Below, one piece after another: positions 15,948-24,349 of a DNA stretch of 44,249 nt. The notes beneath the pieces were generated by a model. The model did not search any database, had not been told where the DNA came from, and worked only from the letters and a program-made list of their open reading frames with translations. The stretch is from an uncultured Roseburia sp. (GTDB lineage Bacteria; Bacillota; Clostridia; Lachnospirales; Lachnospiraceae). Each line of letters begins with the position of its first letter. Within the stretch, counting starts at the first letter, position 1. The translations under genes and the position numbers were made by a program. The stretch spans positions 1 through 44,249 of the forward strand of contig CANSSP010000025.1 of NCBI GenBank assembly GCA_947649645.1, in the 5' to 3' direction.

Positions 15948-15973
15948 ATAGTATGACGCAGGCAAAGAAGTGT
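15948..15973 (-). promoter_or_regulatory. Candidate SigK/SigG-type promoter
   Basis: On the minus strand AC (15973-15972), 16 bp, CATACTAT (15955-15948) fits the mother-cell SigK pattern AC-N16-CATAnnnT; CATACTA also fits SigG. It ends 34 bp before the Cys/Gly-rich gene. Confidence 0.4.
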
Positions 15974-15994
15974 GACTTATTTTTTGAAAAAGAA

Positions 15995-16023
15995 TTGTGC
16001 CGGGATTTCGAATTTGTTATGAT
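15995..16023 (+). promoter_or_regulatory. Promoter of the receiver-like gene
   Basis: TTGTGC (15995-16000), 17 bp, TATGAT (16018-16023), 35 bp before the start codon. Confidence 0.55.
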
Positions 16024-16058
16024 GATATAGAAAACGTGGTGCGGGAAAGGAGCAGGAT

Positions 16059-17081
16059 ATGAAGTTTGTGGTGATCGTGGAGCCCGATGAGGTGCACGCC
16101 TCGCGTATCCGGGCAATTCTTGAGGGGATAGATAAAAATTTTGAATATGTGCTTGTCGATTCTGCTGAGGAGGGAATTGACGAAGTGGAGAACCGGGAGA
16201 CGGATGTCTTTATCGGTTCCATGGAAATGCCGGTTCTTTCGGGAACAGAGCTGTTCGGTGTAATTGAGATGATTTCGCCCGAGACAGTGCGTATCGTCAT
16301 GACGGAGGCCAACAAGATTATGGAAACCGTCTCTTTTATGAATGAGTGCAAAACATTTAAAATCATCATCAGGCCCTGCCAGGTTGCGGATGATCTTATC
16401 GCGCCGATTGACGCCGCGATTGCATATAAGGAGCTGCACAGCAGAGAGGAAGCGGCAGGGCAGCCCTCGGAGATGAGGGTTTCGTCCATGGAGCAGGAAT
16501 ATCTGCGGTTAAAAGAAATACAAAAACGCGGTATGGAGCACTACGAGCGCGCCGCAGGTATTTTTGCAGAGATGATCGCGTGCAATCTTGCGCTGGGAGA
16601 GCGTCCCCCGGAGATTCGCAGGAGGCTTGCGGCCTGGTACCGATGGATGATCGAGGAGTATGAAACACTGTTGATTACCGGCGGGCCGGGATATGAGGCG
16701 GGAATAAAAAAACTGATGGAGCGCTATCATCTCCCGGCGGAAGGGTGTACGGTGCAGATATGCCGGGTGATAAAAGACCGGATCGGTGCAGAGCAGATGA
16801 GTTATCTTTTTTATCTGATGCATCTGATGCTGGAGCTCTGCCGTAAGCTTTTACTCCGGTATCAGATCCGTGTGACGATTGAACCTGTGCAGAAAGCATA
16901 TATTTTACGCTTTCGCTGTGACACCGGGGGAGCAGAGGGGATGCTGTACCGGGAAAAAAACCGTCAGGTGCGCGCAGAGATGATACGGGCGTCGGAAAAG
17001 GCGATGGACGCGCTCGGATACCGGGCACAGATTCTGCCCAGGGAAGACCGGTTTTCTATCAGCATTGCAGTCATGCGATAG
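16059..17081 (+). CDS. Degenerate response-regulator receiver protein with novel C-terminal domain
   Basis: The first 115 residues have the layout of a CheY-like receiver: KFVVIVEPD at the start, DVFIGSMEMPVLSGTEL around the phosphorylation site, IVMTEAN with the conserved Thr82, and FKIIIRPCQ. However the phospho-acceptor Asp is replaced by Ser54 and the conserved Lys by Arg105, so normal phosphorylation is unlikely. Residues about 140-340 form a helical region without a recognised output domain or DNA-binding motif, ending in strand-like sequence (FSISIAVMR). AAAGGAGCAGG precedes the ATG. The gene is followed by the XpaC- and TelA-like genes on the same strand and may act as a signalling adaptor for them. 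The 340-residue length is unusual for a response regulator. Confidence 0.75.
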   Translation: MKFVVIVEPDEVHASRIRAILEGIDKNFEYVLVDSAEEGIDEVENRETDVFIGSMEMPVLSGTELFGVIEMISPETVRIVMTEANKIMETVSFMNECKTFKIIIRPCQVADDLIAPIDAAIAYKELHSREEAAGQPSEMRVSSMEQEYLRLKEIQKRGMEHYERAAGIFAEMIACNLALGERPPEIRRRLAAWYRWMIEEYETLLITGGPGYEAGIKKLMERYHLPAEGCTVQICRVIKDRIGAEQMSYLFYLMHLMLELCRKLLLRYQIRVTIEPVQKAYILRFRCDTGGAEGMLYREKNRQVRAEMIRASEKAMDALGYRAQILPREDRFSISIAVMR

Positions 17082-17094
17082 GGGAAAGAAACTA

Positions 17095-17123
17095 TTGCGC
17101 GTCAGGAGCTGTTGTGTGATAAT
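17095..17123 (+). promoter_or_regulatory. Possible promoter of the xpaC-telA genes
   Basis: TTGCGC (17095-17100), 17 bp, GATAAT (17118-17123), 49 bp before the XpaC-like start. Read-through from the gene before is also possible. Confidence 0.4.
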
Positions 17124-17172
17124 AAAGTCGGCGATAACGTTATGTATTCGAAATAAAAGAGGTTTTGCTTAT

Positions 17173-18816
17173 ATGGGTGATAATCAGAATTGGAATCAGA
17201 CAGGAGAACAGATAAAAGGTGCACTGGCGGAAGCTCTTAAGAGCGGGGATTTCCGGAATCTGAATGCACTGGTGTCACAGACGGCCACAAGTGTGCTGCA
17301 TGAAGTCGGCATACATATCCCTGCGGATGGAGGAGGCGACGCGAACCGGGTGCCGCCGCCTGCGTGGCGGCCGACAGGGCAGGAGACGAAAGGCGCACAG
17401 GCAGACATCGGGCCGGCGCAGCCGGCATGGAACGATCCGAAAGGCCTGGCGGCCGGCGGTGGACAGAAGGCGCCAGTGTGGCGGCAGGCTGAACAGGAAA
17501 GCACAAAGCCGTGGAAGCAGCCGGGGGCGGGGGGACCGCAGCCGGAGAGAATGCAGCCTTGGCAGCAGACAAAACAGGAGAGCGCAAAGCCGTGGAAACA
17601 GCCGGAGACAGGTGGAGCACAGGCCGGCCCGGCACAGGCCTGGCAGCAGGTGAGGGCACAGGCGCAGCAGGCGGGTATGCAGGCACAGCAGACCTGGAAG
17701 CAGGTAAAAGCGCAGACACGGCCCATCTGGCAGCCGGGAGCGCAGCAGACCTGGCAGAACCGGCAGCGTCCTATTGTGCATCCCGCATGGCAGGGCGGAC
17801 AGACGAATCTGCCGCAGGTGCGGCGGTCTGCCGATCTTTCTTTTGTTAATATGAAGAAAGTGGAGAATGTATCCGGCGTTCTCTGCCAGGTATTTGGCGG
17901 CATCGGCCTTGGAATCACAGGGTTTGTGACATTTGTGCGCCTGCTTGTTTTTGCTTCCGGGGATACGACGACTTTACAGGGATGGATTGTCAATTTTATT
18001 TTTCTGGCCATCTTTTTTGGCGTAGTCCGTCTGGGAGTCGGTCAGAAACGGCGCTTAAGGCGTGCCAGGCGTTATGCGTCTCTTTGCGATAACCGGATGT
18101 TCGGAGAGGTTTCTTATCTGGCAAAAAATATCGGAAAAAGTGATAATTATGTCGTGAAGGATCTCGGAAAAATGCTGGAAGCCGGTATTTTTCCGGAGGG
18201 ACATTTTGATGACAATAAGACCTGCTTTATGTTAAACGATACGGTATACAGGCAGTATCTTAAGGCGGAGGACGGCCGCAGGCTGCGGGAAGAAGCGGAG
18301 CGGAAACCAGCCGAAAGCGCGCAGGGACGGGAAGCGGCGGACATGCAGCCGGGGACGCAGGACGCCGAGCTTGATACCATGATCGCCGAGGGGATGGAAT
18401 GTATCCGCAGACTGCGGAATTTAAACGACCGGATTTCGGGAGACGGAATCTGTGCGCGTCTGTTTTGTCTGGAAAATCTGTTAAAAGATATTTTTGACAG
18501 TATAAAAGAGCGCCCCGAACAGATGCACCGGATGCATAAGCTGATGGACTACTATCTTCCCACCACGCTTAAGCTGGTGGAAGCGTACGCGGAGTTTGAC
18601 CAGGTGAGTGCGCCGGGGGAGGAGATCACAGGGGCCAAGGCGGAAATCGAAAATACGCTTGACATTATAAACCAGGCGTTTACGGAGCTTCTAAACAATC
18701 TGTTTCAGGACGCCGTATTTGACGCCACTACGGATGCGCAGGTGCTCAAAACGATGCTTGCGCGGGAGGGGCTGACGCGGGAGATGGAGTTTGCGACAGT
18801 CAGCCGGGAACGATAA
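17173..18816 (+). CDS. xpaC: XpaC-like membrane protein (5-bromo-4-chloroindolyl phosphate hydrolysis family)
   Basis: This 547-residue protein has three parts. Residues 1-50 are soluble (LKSGDFRNLNALVSQTATSV). Residues about 55-215 are a low-complexity Trp/Gln/Pro/Ala linker with repeats such as QESxKPWKQP. The rest is the XpaC-type domain, with two membrane helices near 232-283 and a cytosolic helical region starting KRRLRRARRYASLC and including DNRMFGEVSYLAKNIG. ATG 17173 follows AAAGAGG; an upstream in-frame start at 17065 would add an unlikely Cys/Arg-rich segment. XpaC-like genes are commonly paired with telA, as in the B. subtilis xpaC-yaaN pair, and telA follows here by 25 bp. The molecular role is unknown; links to tellurite, antibiotic and membrane stress are known for the family. 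A hydrolase activity is not evident. Confidence 0.8.
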   Translation: MGDNQNWNQTGEQIKGALAEALKSGDFRNLNALVSQTATSVLHEVGIHIPADGGGDANRVPPPAWRPTGQETKGAQADIGPAQPAWNDPKGLAAGGGQKAPVWRQAEQESTKPWKQPGAGGPQPERMQPWQQTKQESAKPWKQPETGGAQAGPAQAWQQVRAQAQQAGMQAQQTWKQVKAQTRPIWQPGAQQTWQNRQRPIVHPAWQGGQTNLPQVRRSADLSFVNMKKVENVSGVLCQVFGGIGLGITGFVTFVRLLVFASGDTTTLQGWIVNFIFLAIFFGVVRLGVGQKRRLRRARRYASLCDNRMFGEVSYLAKNIGKSDNYVVKDLGKMLEAGIFPEGHFDDNKTCFMLNDTVYRQYLKAEDGRRLREEAERKPAESAQGREAADMQPGTQDAELDTMIAEGMECIRRLRNLNDRISGDGICARLFCLENLLKDIFDSIKERPEQMHRMHKLMDYYLPTTLKLVEAYAEFDQVSAPGEEITGAKAEIENTLDIINQAFTELLNNLFQDAVFDATTDAQVLKTMLAREGLTREMEFATVSRER

Positions 18817-18841
18817 ATGAGAAAAACGGAGGAATATGACA

Positions 18842-20014
18842 ATGAGCAGTGAGCTGGATGAAATGTTAAAAGAAGCACCTTCTCTGACCCTGGATCCTTT
18901 TCCACAGATGCAGGAGGGGGAGCCGGCAGTAAGCGGCGAACAGCTTTCGCAGAGCGGACAGCCGAAGGTTCCCGAGGTGGTTTTAACACCGGAAGAGCAG
19001 AAGATGGTAGACGATTTTGCCGCGCAGATTGATCTCAGAAACACACAGATGATCCTGCGGTACGGGGCGGGAAGCCAGAAAAAGATTGCCGATTTTTCAG
19101 AGAATGCGCTGAACAGTGTGCGCACGAAGGATATGGGAGAGATCGGAAAAATGCTTGGGGATGTGGTTTCGGAGCTTAAGGGATTCGAGATGGAGGAAGA
19201 GGAAAAAGGGTTTCTGGGTTTTTTTAAGAAAAGCGGCAATAAGATCGAGAACCTGAAAATAAAGTATGACAAGGCGGAGGCAAACATCAATAAAATCTGT
19301 AAGGTGATGGAAAATCATCAGGTGACGTTGTTAAAAGACGTCGCCATGCTGGACAAGATGTACGAACTCAATTTAAATTATTTTAAGGAACTGTCCATGT
19401 ATATCCTTGCGGGCAAGCAGAAGCTTACACAGGCGAGAACGGCTGAGCTTCCGGCTCTTTTAAAAAAAGCGGAGCAGAGCGGGCTTCCGGAAGACACTCA
19501 GGCTGCCAATGATTTTGCTTCGATGTGCGAGCGTTTTGAAAAGAAGATTTACGATCTGGAGCTGACGCGGACGATCTCGATGCAGATGGCGCCGCAGATC
19601 CGCCTGATTCAGAGCAACGATACTGCCATGTCGGAAAAAATACAGTCGACGCTGGTGAATACGATTCCGCTCTGGAAGAGTCAGATGGTGATTGCGATCG
19701 GTTTAAATCATTCCAGCCAGGCGGCCAGGGCACAGCGGGAAGTGACAGACATGACAAATTCACTGTTGAAAAAGAATGCAGAGGCGCTCAGGATTGCCAC
19801 GATTGAGACGGCAAAAGAGAGTGAACGCGGTATTGTAGACATTGAAACGCTCCAGTCGACAAACAAGACGCTGATCAGCACGCTGGACGAGGTGATGAAG
19901 ATTCAGGAAGACGGACGCGCCAGAAGACGGAGCGCAGAGCAGGAGCTTGCGCGGATTGAAGATGAAATGCGGCAGAAACTGCTTGCAGTAAGCCGCGCAT
20001 CCGGACCGGTGTAA
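18842..20014 (+). CDS. telA: TelA-family toxic anion resistance protein
   Basis: The 390-residue protein matches the TelA family throughout: QIDLRNTQMILRYGAGSQKK, GFLGFFKKSGNKIE, LLKDVAMLDKMYELNLNYFK, MSEKIQSTLVNTIPLWKSQM and AIGLNHSSQAARAQREVTD are family-style segments. It is predicted soluble and largely helical with coiled coils. GGAGG (18828-18832) sits 9 bp before ATG 18842 and only 3 bp before ATG 18836, so the second start is preferred. Members contribute to resistance to tellurite and some cell-wall or lantibiotic stress by an unknown mechanism. It works with the XpaC-like protein just upstream, and the RNA-repair genes follow without a visible terminator. Confidence 0.93.
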   Translation: MSSELDEMLKEAPSLTLDPFPQMQEGEPAVSGEQLSQSGQPKVPEVVLTPEEQKMVDDFAAQIDLRNTQMILRYGAGSQKKIADFSENALNSVRTKDMGEIGKMLGDVVSELKGFEMEEEEKGFLGFFKKSGNKIENLKIKYDKAEANINKICKVMENHQVTLLKDVAMLDKMYELNLNYFKELSMYILAGKQKLTQARTAELPALLKKAEQSGLPEDTQAANDFASMCERFEKKIYDLELTRTISMQMAPQIRLIQSNDTAMSEKIQSTLVNTIPLWKSQMVIAIGLNHSSQAARAQREVTDMTNSLLKKNAEALRIATIETAKESERGIVDIETLQSTNKTLISTLDEVMKIQEDGRARRRSAEQELARIEDEMRQKLLAVSRASGPV

Positions 20015-20067
20015 CGACGTTTTGCGGTACTCCTGAAAACCGGATGCTCCGGAATGGAGGATTTGTT

Positions 20068-20877
20068 ATGGAAGAAACGGGACTTATAAAATACCCGCGG
20101 ACGCCGCATCTTATGGGATCGAGGCTGCAGCCGGGAGATGAGGATTTATCACAGATTCCGTTTTCTGTGATCGCGGGGAGGCATCTGGTCGTGGAAGAAA
20201 AATGTGACGGGGCCAATTCCGCGATCTCCTTTTCGGCGGACGGGGAAGTGCTTCTGCAGAGCCGGGGACATTATCTGACCGGCGGATACAGAGAGCGGCA
20301 TTATAACTTTTTAAAACAGTGGGCCGGCGTTCACAGAGAGGCGTTTTATAATGTGCTGGGCACGCGGTACATTATGTATGGGGAATGGATGTACGCAAAG
20401 CATTCGGTGTTTTATGACAGGCTGCCGCATTATTTTCTGGAATTTGATATTCTGGATCGTGAGACGGGGAAGTTTCTGGATACGCCATCCCGCCGGAAAC
20501 TGACGGAAACGCTCCCGGTGGTGTCTGTTCCGGTTCTTACGGCCGGAACGTTTGAAAAGCCGAAAGATCTGCTGGCATATCTGGGGCCTTCCTGTTTTAT
20601 CAGTGCAGAACAAAGAGAGCGCTTTAAGGAGGCGTGTAAAAAGAATGGCGCAGACGCAGACCGTGCGTGTATGGAAACCGATCTCACCGGAAATATGGAA
20701 GGGCTGTATCTGAAGGTAGAGGAGGGCGGTTATGTGACTTTCCGGCTGAAATATGTGAGAGCGGAGTTTCTTCAGTGTATGCTCGACTCGGGGACACACT
20801 GGCTGGACCGCCCGATTATCCCGAATCTTCTGGCGGGTCCTGTGGAAGCGCTTTTATATCCGAAAGGATGGCGATGA
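20068..20877 (+). CDS. RNA ligase (Rnl2-like nucleotidyltransferase)
   Basis: This 269-residue ATP-dependent ligase seals 3'-OH/5'-phosphate RNA ends through a lysyl-AMP intermediate. Motif I is EKCDGAN with catalytic Lys45, a YGEWMYAKHS segment (about 104-113) with EFDILD forms the III/IIIa region, EGLYLK (211-216) is motif IV, and FRLKYVR with Lys228 is motif V. There is no separate C-terminal domain of length, which fits minimal RNA-ligase-family proteins. GGAGG (20055-20059) precedes ATG 20068; an ATG at 20044 is less well placed. A small CCGGA-TGC-TCCGG hairpin lies just before the ribosome binding site. The next gene, an end-healing HD-Pnk, starts four bases after the stop, so the two form a heal-and-seal pair. 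Confidence 0.9.
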   Translation: MEETGLIKYPRTPHLMGSRLQPGDEDLSQIPFSVIAGRHLVVEEKCDGANSAISFSADGEVLLQSRGHYLTGGYRERHYNFLKQWAGVHREAFYNVLGTRYIMYGEWMYAKHSVFYDRLPHYFLEFDILDRETGKFLDTPSRRKLTETLPVVSVPVLTAGTFEKPKDLLAYLGPSCFISAEQRERFKEACKKNGADADRACMETDLTGNMEGLYLKVEEGGYVTFRLKYVRAEFLQCMLDSGTHWLDRPIIPNLLAGPVEALLYPKGWR

Positions 20878-20881
20878 GAGG

Positions 20882-22072
20882 GTGCAGGAGAGAAGACAGG
20901 ATGAATGGGAAGAACTGCTTTCGTTCTTTCCCTGTGCGCCGGAGTGGCGTACTGACTGGCAGGGGCTGGAGCATAGTAAGCTGCGTTGTTTTTCACAACA
21001 GATGGCGAAGACGATGCAGAATCCATACTGGCATGGGGAAGGGGATGTGTGGACGCACACACAGATGGTCTGTTCTGTGCTTGCCGGCCTGTCAGATTTC
21101 AGGGGACTTTCAGAGAGGAAACGGCAGGAGGTATTTTTTGCAGCGCTTCTGCATGATATCGGAAAAATTCCGTGTACCAGACTGGAGGACGGAAAGTGGG
21201 TATCGCCGGGGCATAGTGTGGCGGGGGCGAAAATGGCGCGCGAATGGCTGTGGAGTACATATGGTCTGTGCGGCACGCCGGAGGGCAGATGTTTTCGCGA
21301 GACGATCTGCAGTCTGATACGGTATCATTCCATTCCGGTACATGTTCCCGGACAGAAAGATCCGGAATATACATTGTTAAAAGCGGCGGCGGACGGGGAA
21401 CTTGCGGCAGATTTTTCCCTCTCCCTGCTCACACTTCTGGCGGAGGCGGATGTGCGCGGGAGAGTCACGGAGACGGCGGAGGATTCCGCTGACGCTGTTT
21501 CTTTCTGTGCCGAGCTGGCGGAAGAGTGCGGCGTGTACAAAAGTCCGTATGTTTTTCCGTCGGCATATACGCAGCATGCATATCTCTCCGGAAGGACGGG
21601 ACAGCCGGGCTTTGAGCTTTATGACAATACCTGGGGGGAAGTGATACTTCTGGCAGGAATGCCGGGTACAGGCAAGGACACATGGATGAAGGAGCGATGC
21701 GCCGGTCTCCCTGCGGTTTCTCTGGATGTGCTCCGCAGACAGATGCGCATTTCGCCAAAGGAAGAACAGGGAGCGGTTGTCAATGCAGCGAAAGAGCAGG
21801 CGCGTGCATATCTGCGCAAAAAGCAGCCGTTTGTGTGGAACGCCACGAATCTGACGGCGGCAACCCGCGGAAAGCTGGTCCGTCTATGTGAAGATTATGG
21901 CGCCGCCGTCCGGATTGTTTTTCTGGAAACGGGCTGGGAGGAGGAGCTGGAGCGGAACCGGGGCAGAGAGAGGGAGGCGGAAGTACCGGAGCAGGTTATC
22001 CGCCGCATGTTAAGAAGCCTTGTGCTGCCGGGGCGCTGGGAGGCGCAGTATGTAGACTGGGAATGTGTGTGA
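20882..22072 (+). CDS. HD-Pnk: HD phosphoesterase fused to polynucleotide kinase
   Basis: This 396-residue protein has two domains. The N-terminal HD domain (about 40-200) shows His59, the H91-D92 doublet in LLHDIGK, His111, His149 and Asp190, the metal ligands of HD phosphohydrolases. The C-terminal P-loop kinase has GMPGTGKDT (259-267), SLDVLRRQM with Asp282, NATNL (320-324) and an Arg-rich lid (RNRGRERE). A protein of this design from Runella slithyformis has 2',3'-phosphoesterase and 5'-OH kinase activities, so it would heal broken RNA ends for the ligase encoded just before it. The start is a GTG with GAGAGG adjacent; coupling to the ligase gene is likely. The likely targets are cleaved tRNAs or other RNAs after toxin or ribotoxin damage, which is inference. 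Confidence 0.9.
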   Translation: MQERRQDEWEELLSFFPCAPEWRTDWQGLEHSKLRCFSQQMAKTMQNPYWHGEGDVWTHTQMVCSVLAGLSDFRGLSERKRQEVFFAALLHDIGKIPCTRLEDGKWVSPGHSVAGAKMAREWLWSTYGLCGTPEGRCFRETICSLIRYHSIPVHVPGQKDPEYTLLKAAADGELAADFSLSLLTLLAEADVRGRVTETAEDSADAVSFCAELAEECGVYKSPYVFPSAYTQHAYLSGRTGQPGFELYDNTWGEVILLAGMPGTGKDTWMKERCAGLPAVSLDVLRRQMRISPKEEQGAVVNAAKEQARAYLRKKQPFVWNATNLTAATRGKLVRLCEDYGAAVRIVFLETGWEEELERNRGREREAEVPEQVIRRMLRSLVLPGRWEAQYVDWECV

Positions 22073-22082
22073 TATTTTCTGG

Positions 22083-22111
22083 TTGACAATTGCAGAATTG
22101 ACAGATATATT
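22083..22111 (+). promoter_or_regulatory. Promoter of nrdR, with possible NrdR-like box
   Basis: A perfect TTGACA (22083-22088), 17 bp and TATATT (22106-22111); a second TTGACA lies at 22098. ACAATATAG (22112-22120) next to the -10 resembles half of an NrdR box, so autoregulation is possible. Confidence 0.65.
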
Positions 22112-22143
22112 ACAATATAGAATATATCAGACGGGGGGAATAT

Positions 22144-22596
22144 ATGAAGTGTCCATTTTGCAGCAGTGAGAACACGAGAGTCATTGATTCCAGACCGGCG
22201 GACGACAATTGTTCTATCCGTCGGCGGAGGCTGTGCGATGATTGTGGAAAGCGTTTTACTACTTATGAGAAGGTAGAGACGATACCGCTTATTGTGATCA
22301 AAAAGGATAACAGCAGGGAGCAGTATGACCGCTCAAAGATCGAGGCGGGGATTCTCAGAGCGTGCCATAAGCGTCCTGTTTCCGTAAACCAGATCAATGA
22401 TCTGATCGATCAGGTTGAGACAGAGATTTTTAACCGGGAGGACAAAGAGCTTCCGAGTTCTGTGATCGGAGAGATTGTGATGGATAAACTGAAAGATTTA
22501 GAGGCTGTCGCTTACGTGAGATTTGCTTCTGTATACCGGGAGTTTAAAGATGTCGACACGTTTATGAGCGAGCTGAAGAAAATGCTGGATCGGTAG
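22144..22596 (+). CDS. nrdR: Transcriptional repressor NrdR
   Basis: NrdR represses ribonucleotide reductase genes when dATP/ATP levels are sufficient. The 150-residue protein has the N-terminal zinc ribbon with Cys3, Cys6, Cys31 and Cys34 (MKCPFC; LCDDCGKRF), the RRRR-type basic patch used in DNA contact, and the ATP-cone from about residue 48 (PLIVIKKDNSREQYDRSKIE). Length and order are typical. It has its own strong promoter and a hairpin behind it. No ribonucleotide reductase gene is in this window, so it acts at a distance. Confidence 0.98.
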   Translation: MKCPFCSSENTRVIDSRPADDNCSIRRRRLCDDCGKRFTTYEKVETIPLIVIKKDNSREQYDRSKIEAGILRACHKRPVSVNQINDLIDQVETEIFNREDKELPSSVIGEIVMDKLKDLEAVAYVRFASVYREFKDVDTFMSELKKMLDR

Positions 22597-22640
22597 AGAC
22601 CGCGGCATGTCCGGCTGGGAGCGCGGGGCAGATGACGGCG

Positions 22641-22673
22641 AAAGCCGCGAGGGTCTGATACTCTCGCGGCTTT
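22641..22673. terminator. Hairpin terminator between nrdR and the chemoreceptor
   Basis: AAAGCCGCGAG (22641-22651) pairs with CTCGCGGCTTT (22663-22673), an 11-bp stem with an 11-nt loop. The T-run is short, so efficiency is uncertain. Confidence 0.7.
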
Positions 22674-22706
22674 GTTGCGTCAGAAGCCGGTTGTTTCATT
22701 TGTCTG

Positions 22707-24110
22707 TTACGGGGTGCTGACTGCGATATTTTTCATTTTTTCCAGATCCAGAATCAGTTCTTTTGAGCACTGTTCGGCTTCTATGTAGTATTTTTCTGCT
22801 TTCTCAAAATTTTCTGTAAAAATTGCTTTCCGGATATCGGAGCCGTATCTGTGAAATTTTTTGTGTTTTTCGTCCAGCGCTTCCCAGATGGGGCGGATAT
22901 CCGGAATCTTTGGTGTCATCGCATTGTAGAAATGCCCGAATCCGCATTTGGACGCGTCAAGCTGTAATGGCAGGAGGGTCCGTCCGGTCACGATTTCTTT
23001 CAGCCTGGAGAGCCAGAGCTGATGCGCCGAGATGGCATTGTCGAGATATTTTGCAAACTCCTTATTGTCCAGATGGTAAAACAGGTCGTCTGTCATACTT
23101 CCCATCTGCTTTGCGGCATTGTCAAGGTTTTCTTCGATGTCCTTAAGCGGGCCGATGATCTGTTCCAGCTGAATATTGACGGAACTCATCTTTGACGTGT
23201 CTTCTTTTAACTGATCGCACTGTTCGTGGATATTGGCCGACTGCGTGTCCAGTTCCGCCACGGAGCTGCTGATTTCTTCGCTGACTGCGGCGAGCGCGCT
23301 GATGGAGTCGTTGACCTTTGCAACATGACTTTTGTCATACTCATTGATCGCCCAGACATTTTCGATTTTTTCTGTCATGACACCAAGGGCAGTTATCGTG
23401 TTGGAGGCACTTTTTATGCTTTTTTCGGAAGCGCTCTGGATATCGTCGACGAAGCCGCCCATGTTTCCGGTCAGTTTCTGCGTCTCCTCTGCCAGTTTGC
23501 GAATTTCCTCTGCAACCACTGCAAATCCGCGCCCGGCTTCACCTGCGCGGGCGGCCTCGATGGAGGCGTTGAGTGCGAGCAGATTTGTCTGTGACGAAAT
23601 GGACTGAATGCTTGCAATTACATCGTTCATGCGGTCTACTACACTGGAGAGGTCATCCATATCTCTCTGCAGTTCCGTGGATTCAAGGATCGTCTGCGCG
23701 GACAGATCTTTGATTTTTGTCAGTTCGTTTTGTCCCGCCTCTATTTTTTTGTATACCAGCTCCGTTTCCTCCGCGGCGCCGATGATGGTATTTGTCAGTT
23801 CTTCGTGTTGTTTGTTGACCTGGCCTGCGACGGAAGAGCATTCTGTTGCCGCTTTCAGGATAACGGCTGTGGCGTCGGCGACATTGTCGGAAATACCAAG
23901 CATCTCTTCCATATGATGATGTAACGCAAGGTCAAGCGAACTGACCTGCATCACGGCTGAAATATCTTTTTCGATGATTTCGCAAAACTGCTTTCTTCCG
24001 TTCTGAAGCCTCCGATAGATCGAGTCTAATTCGGGGACTTTTGAATAGTCCGTTTCCTGTAGTCTGGCGACTGCATCGATCATTTTCATTTTCTTTTTCC
24101 CCAATCCCAT
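22707..24110 (-). CDS. Soluble methyl-accepting chemotaxis protein with C-terminal CZB domain
   Basis: This 467-residue chemoreceptor has no membrane helix. A helical N-terminal region leads to an MCP signalling domain whose tip contains [20 protein letters not shown], followed by [17 protein letters not shown]. The C-terminal CZB domain has the zinc ligands in family order: His in AHQLWLSRL, Cys and His in KCGFGHFY, and His in [11 protein letters not shown] domains sense zinc or hypochlorous acid-type oxidants and tune CheA activity. AAAGGAGG sits just before ATG 24110; an upstream ATG at 24152 lacks this site. It is divergent from the cell-wall hydrolase gene, with facing promoters. No che or flagellar genes occur in the window, so partners must lie elsewhere. 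Confidence 0.92.
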   Translation of the reverse strand: MGLGKKKMKMIDAVARLQETDYSKVPELDSIYRRLQNGRKQFCEIIEKDISAVMQVSSLDLALHHHMEEMLGISDNVADATAVILKAATECSSVAGQVNKQHEELTNTIIGAAEETELVYKKIEAGQNELTKIKDLSAQTILESTELQRDMDDLSSVVDRMNDVIASIQSISSQTNLLALNASIEAARAGEAGRGFAVVAEEIRKLAEETQKLTGNMGGFVDDIQSASEKSIKSASNTITALGVMTEKIENVWAINEYDKSHVAKVNDSISALAAVSEEISSSVAELDTQSANIHEQCDQLKEDTSKMSSVNIQLEQIIGPLKDIEENLDNAAKQMGSMTDDLFYHLDNKEFAKYLDNAISAHQLWLSRLKEIVTGRTLLPLQLDASKCGFGHFYNAMTPKIPDIRPIWEALDEKHKKFHRYGSDIRKAIFTENFEKAEKYYIEAEQCSKELILDLEKMKNIAVSTP

Positions 24111-24188
24111 TTCGTACCTCCTTTGCCTGTTTCTTTTGTTGTCTTCGGGCATATTTAAAAAATGATATAATATATACCATTATAGTCC

Positions 24189-24217
24189 AATTTATATTTT
24201 AATCATTTCTTTGTCAA
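24189..24217 (-). promoter_or_regulatory. Promoter of the chemoreceptor gene
   Basis: On the minus strand a perfect TTGACA (24217-24212), 17 bp, TAAATT (24194-24189). Its -35 overlaps that of the divergent promoter. Confidence 0.65.
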
Positions 24218-24239
24218 TATTTTTTTGGAAAAATATACT
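24211..24239 (+). promoter_or_regulatory. Promoter of the NlpC/P60 gene
   Basis: TTGTCA (24211-24216), 17 bp, TATACT (24234-24239). It shares its -35 bases with the minus-strand promoter of the chemoreceptor gene. The leader is about 105 nt. Confidence 0.6.
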
Positions 24240-24349
24240 TGTGGATTTCCAGAAGACGCTCTGATAGAATGCACTCATAACACAAATGAAACAATTGCGT
24301 AATAATTATGTAACAAAATGCATGAAAAACACAGGGAGGATTTTATCAG

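Noticed and set aside
17196..18011. Long minus-strand reading frame opposite the XpaC-like gene
   Set aside because: It is the shadow of the G+C-rich Trp/Gln linker, has an improbable Cys/Pro-rich product and no ribosome binding site.
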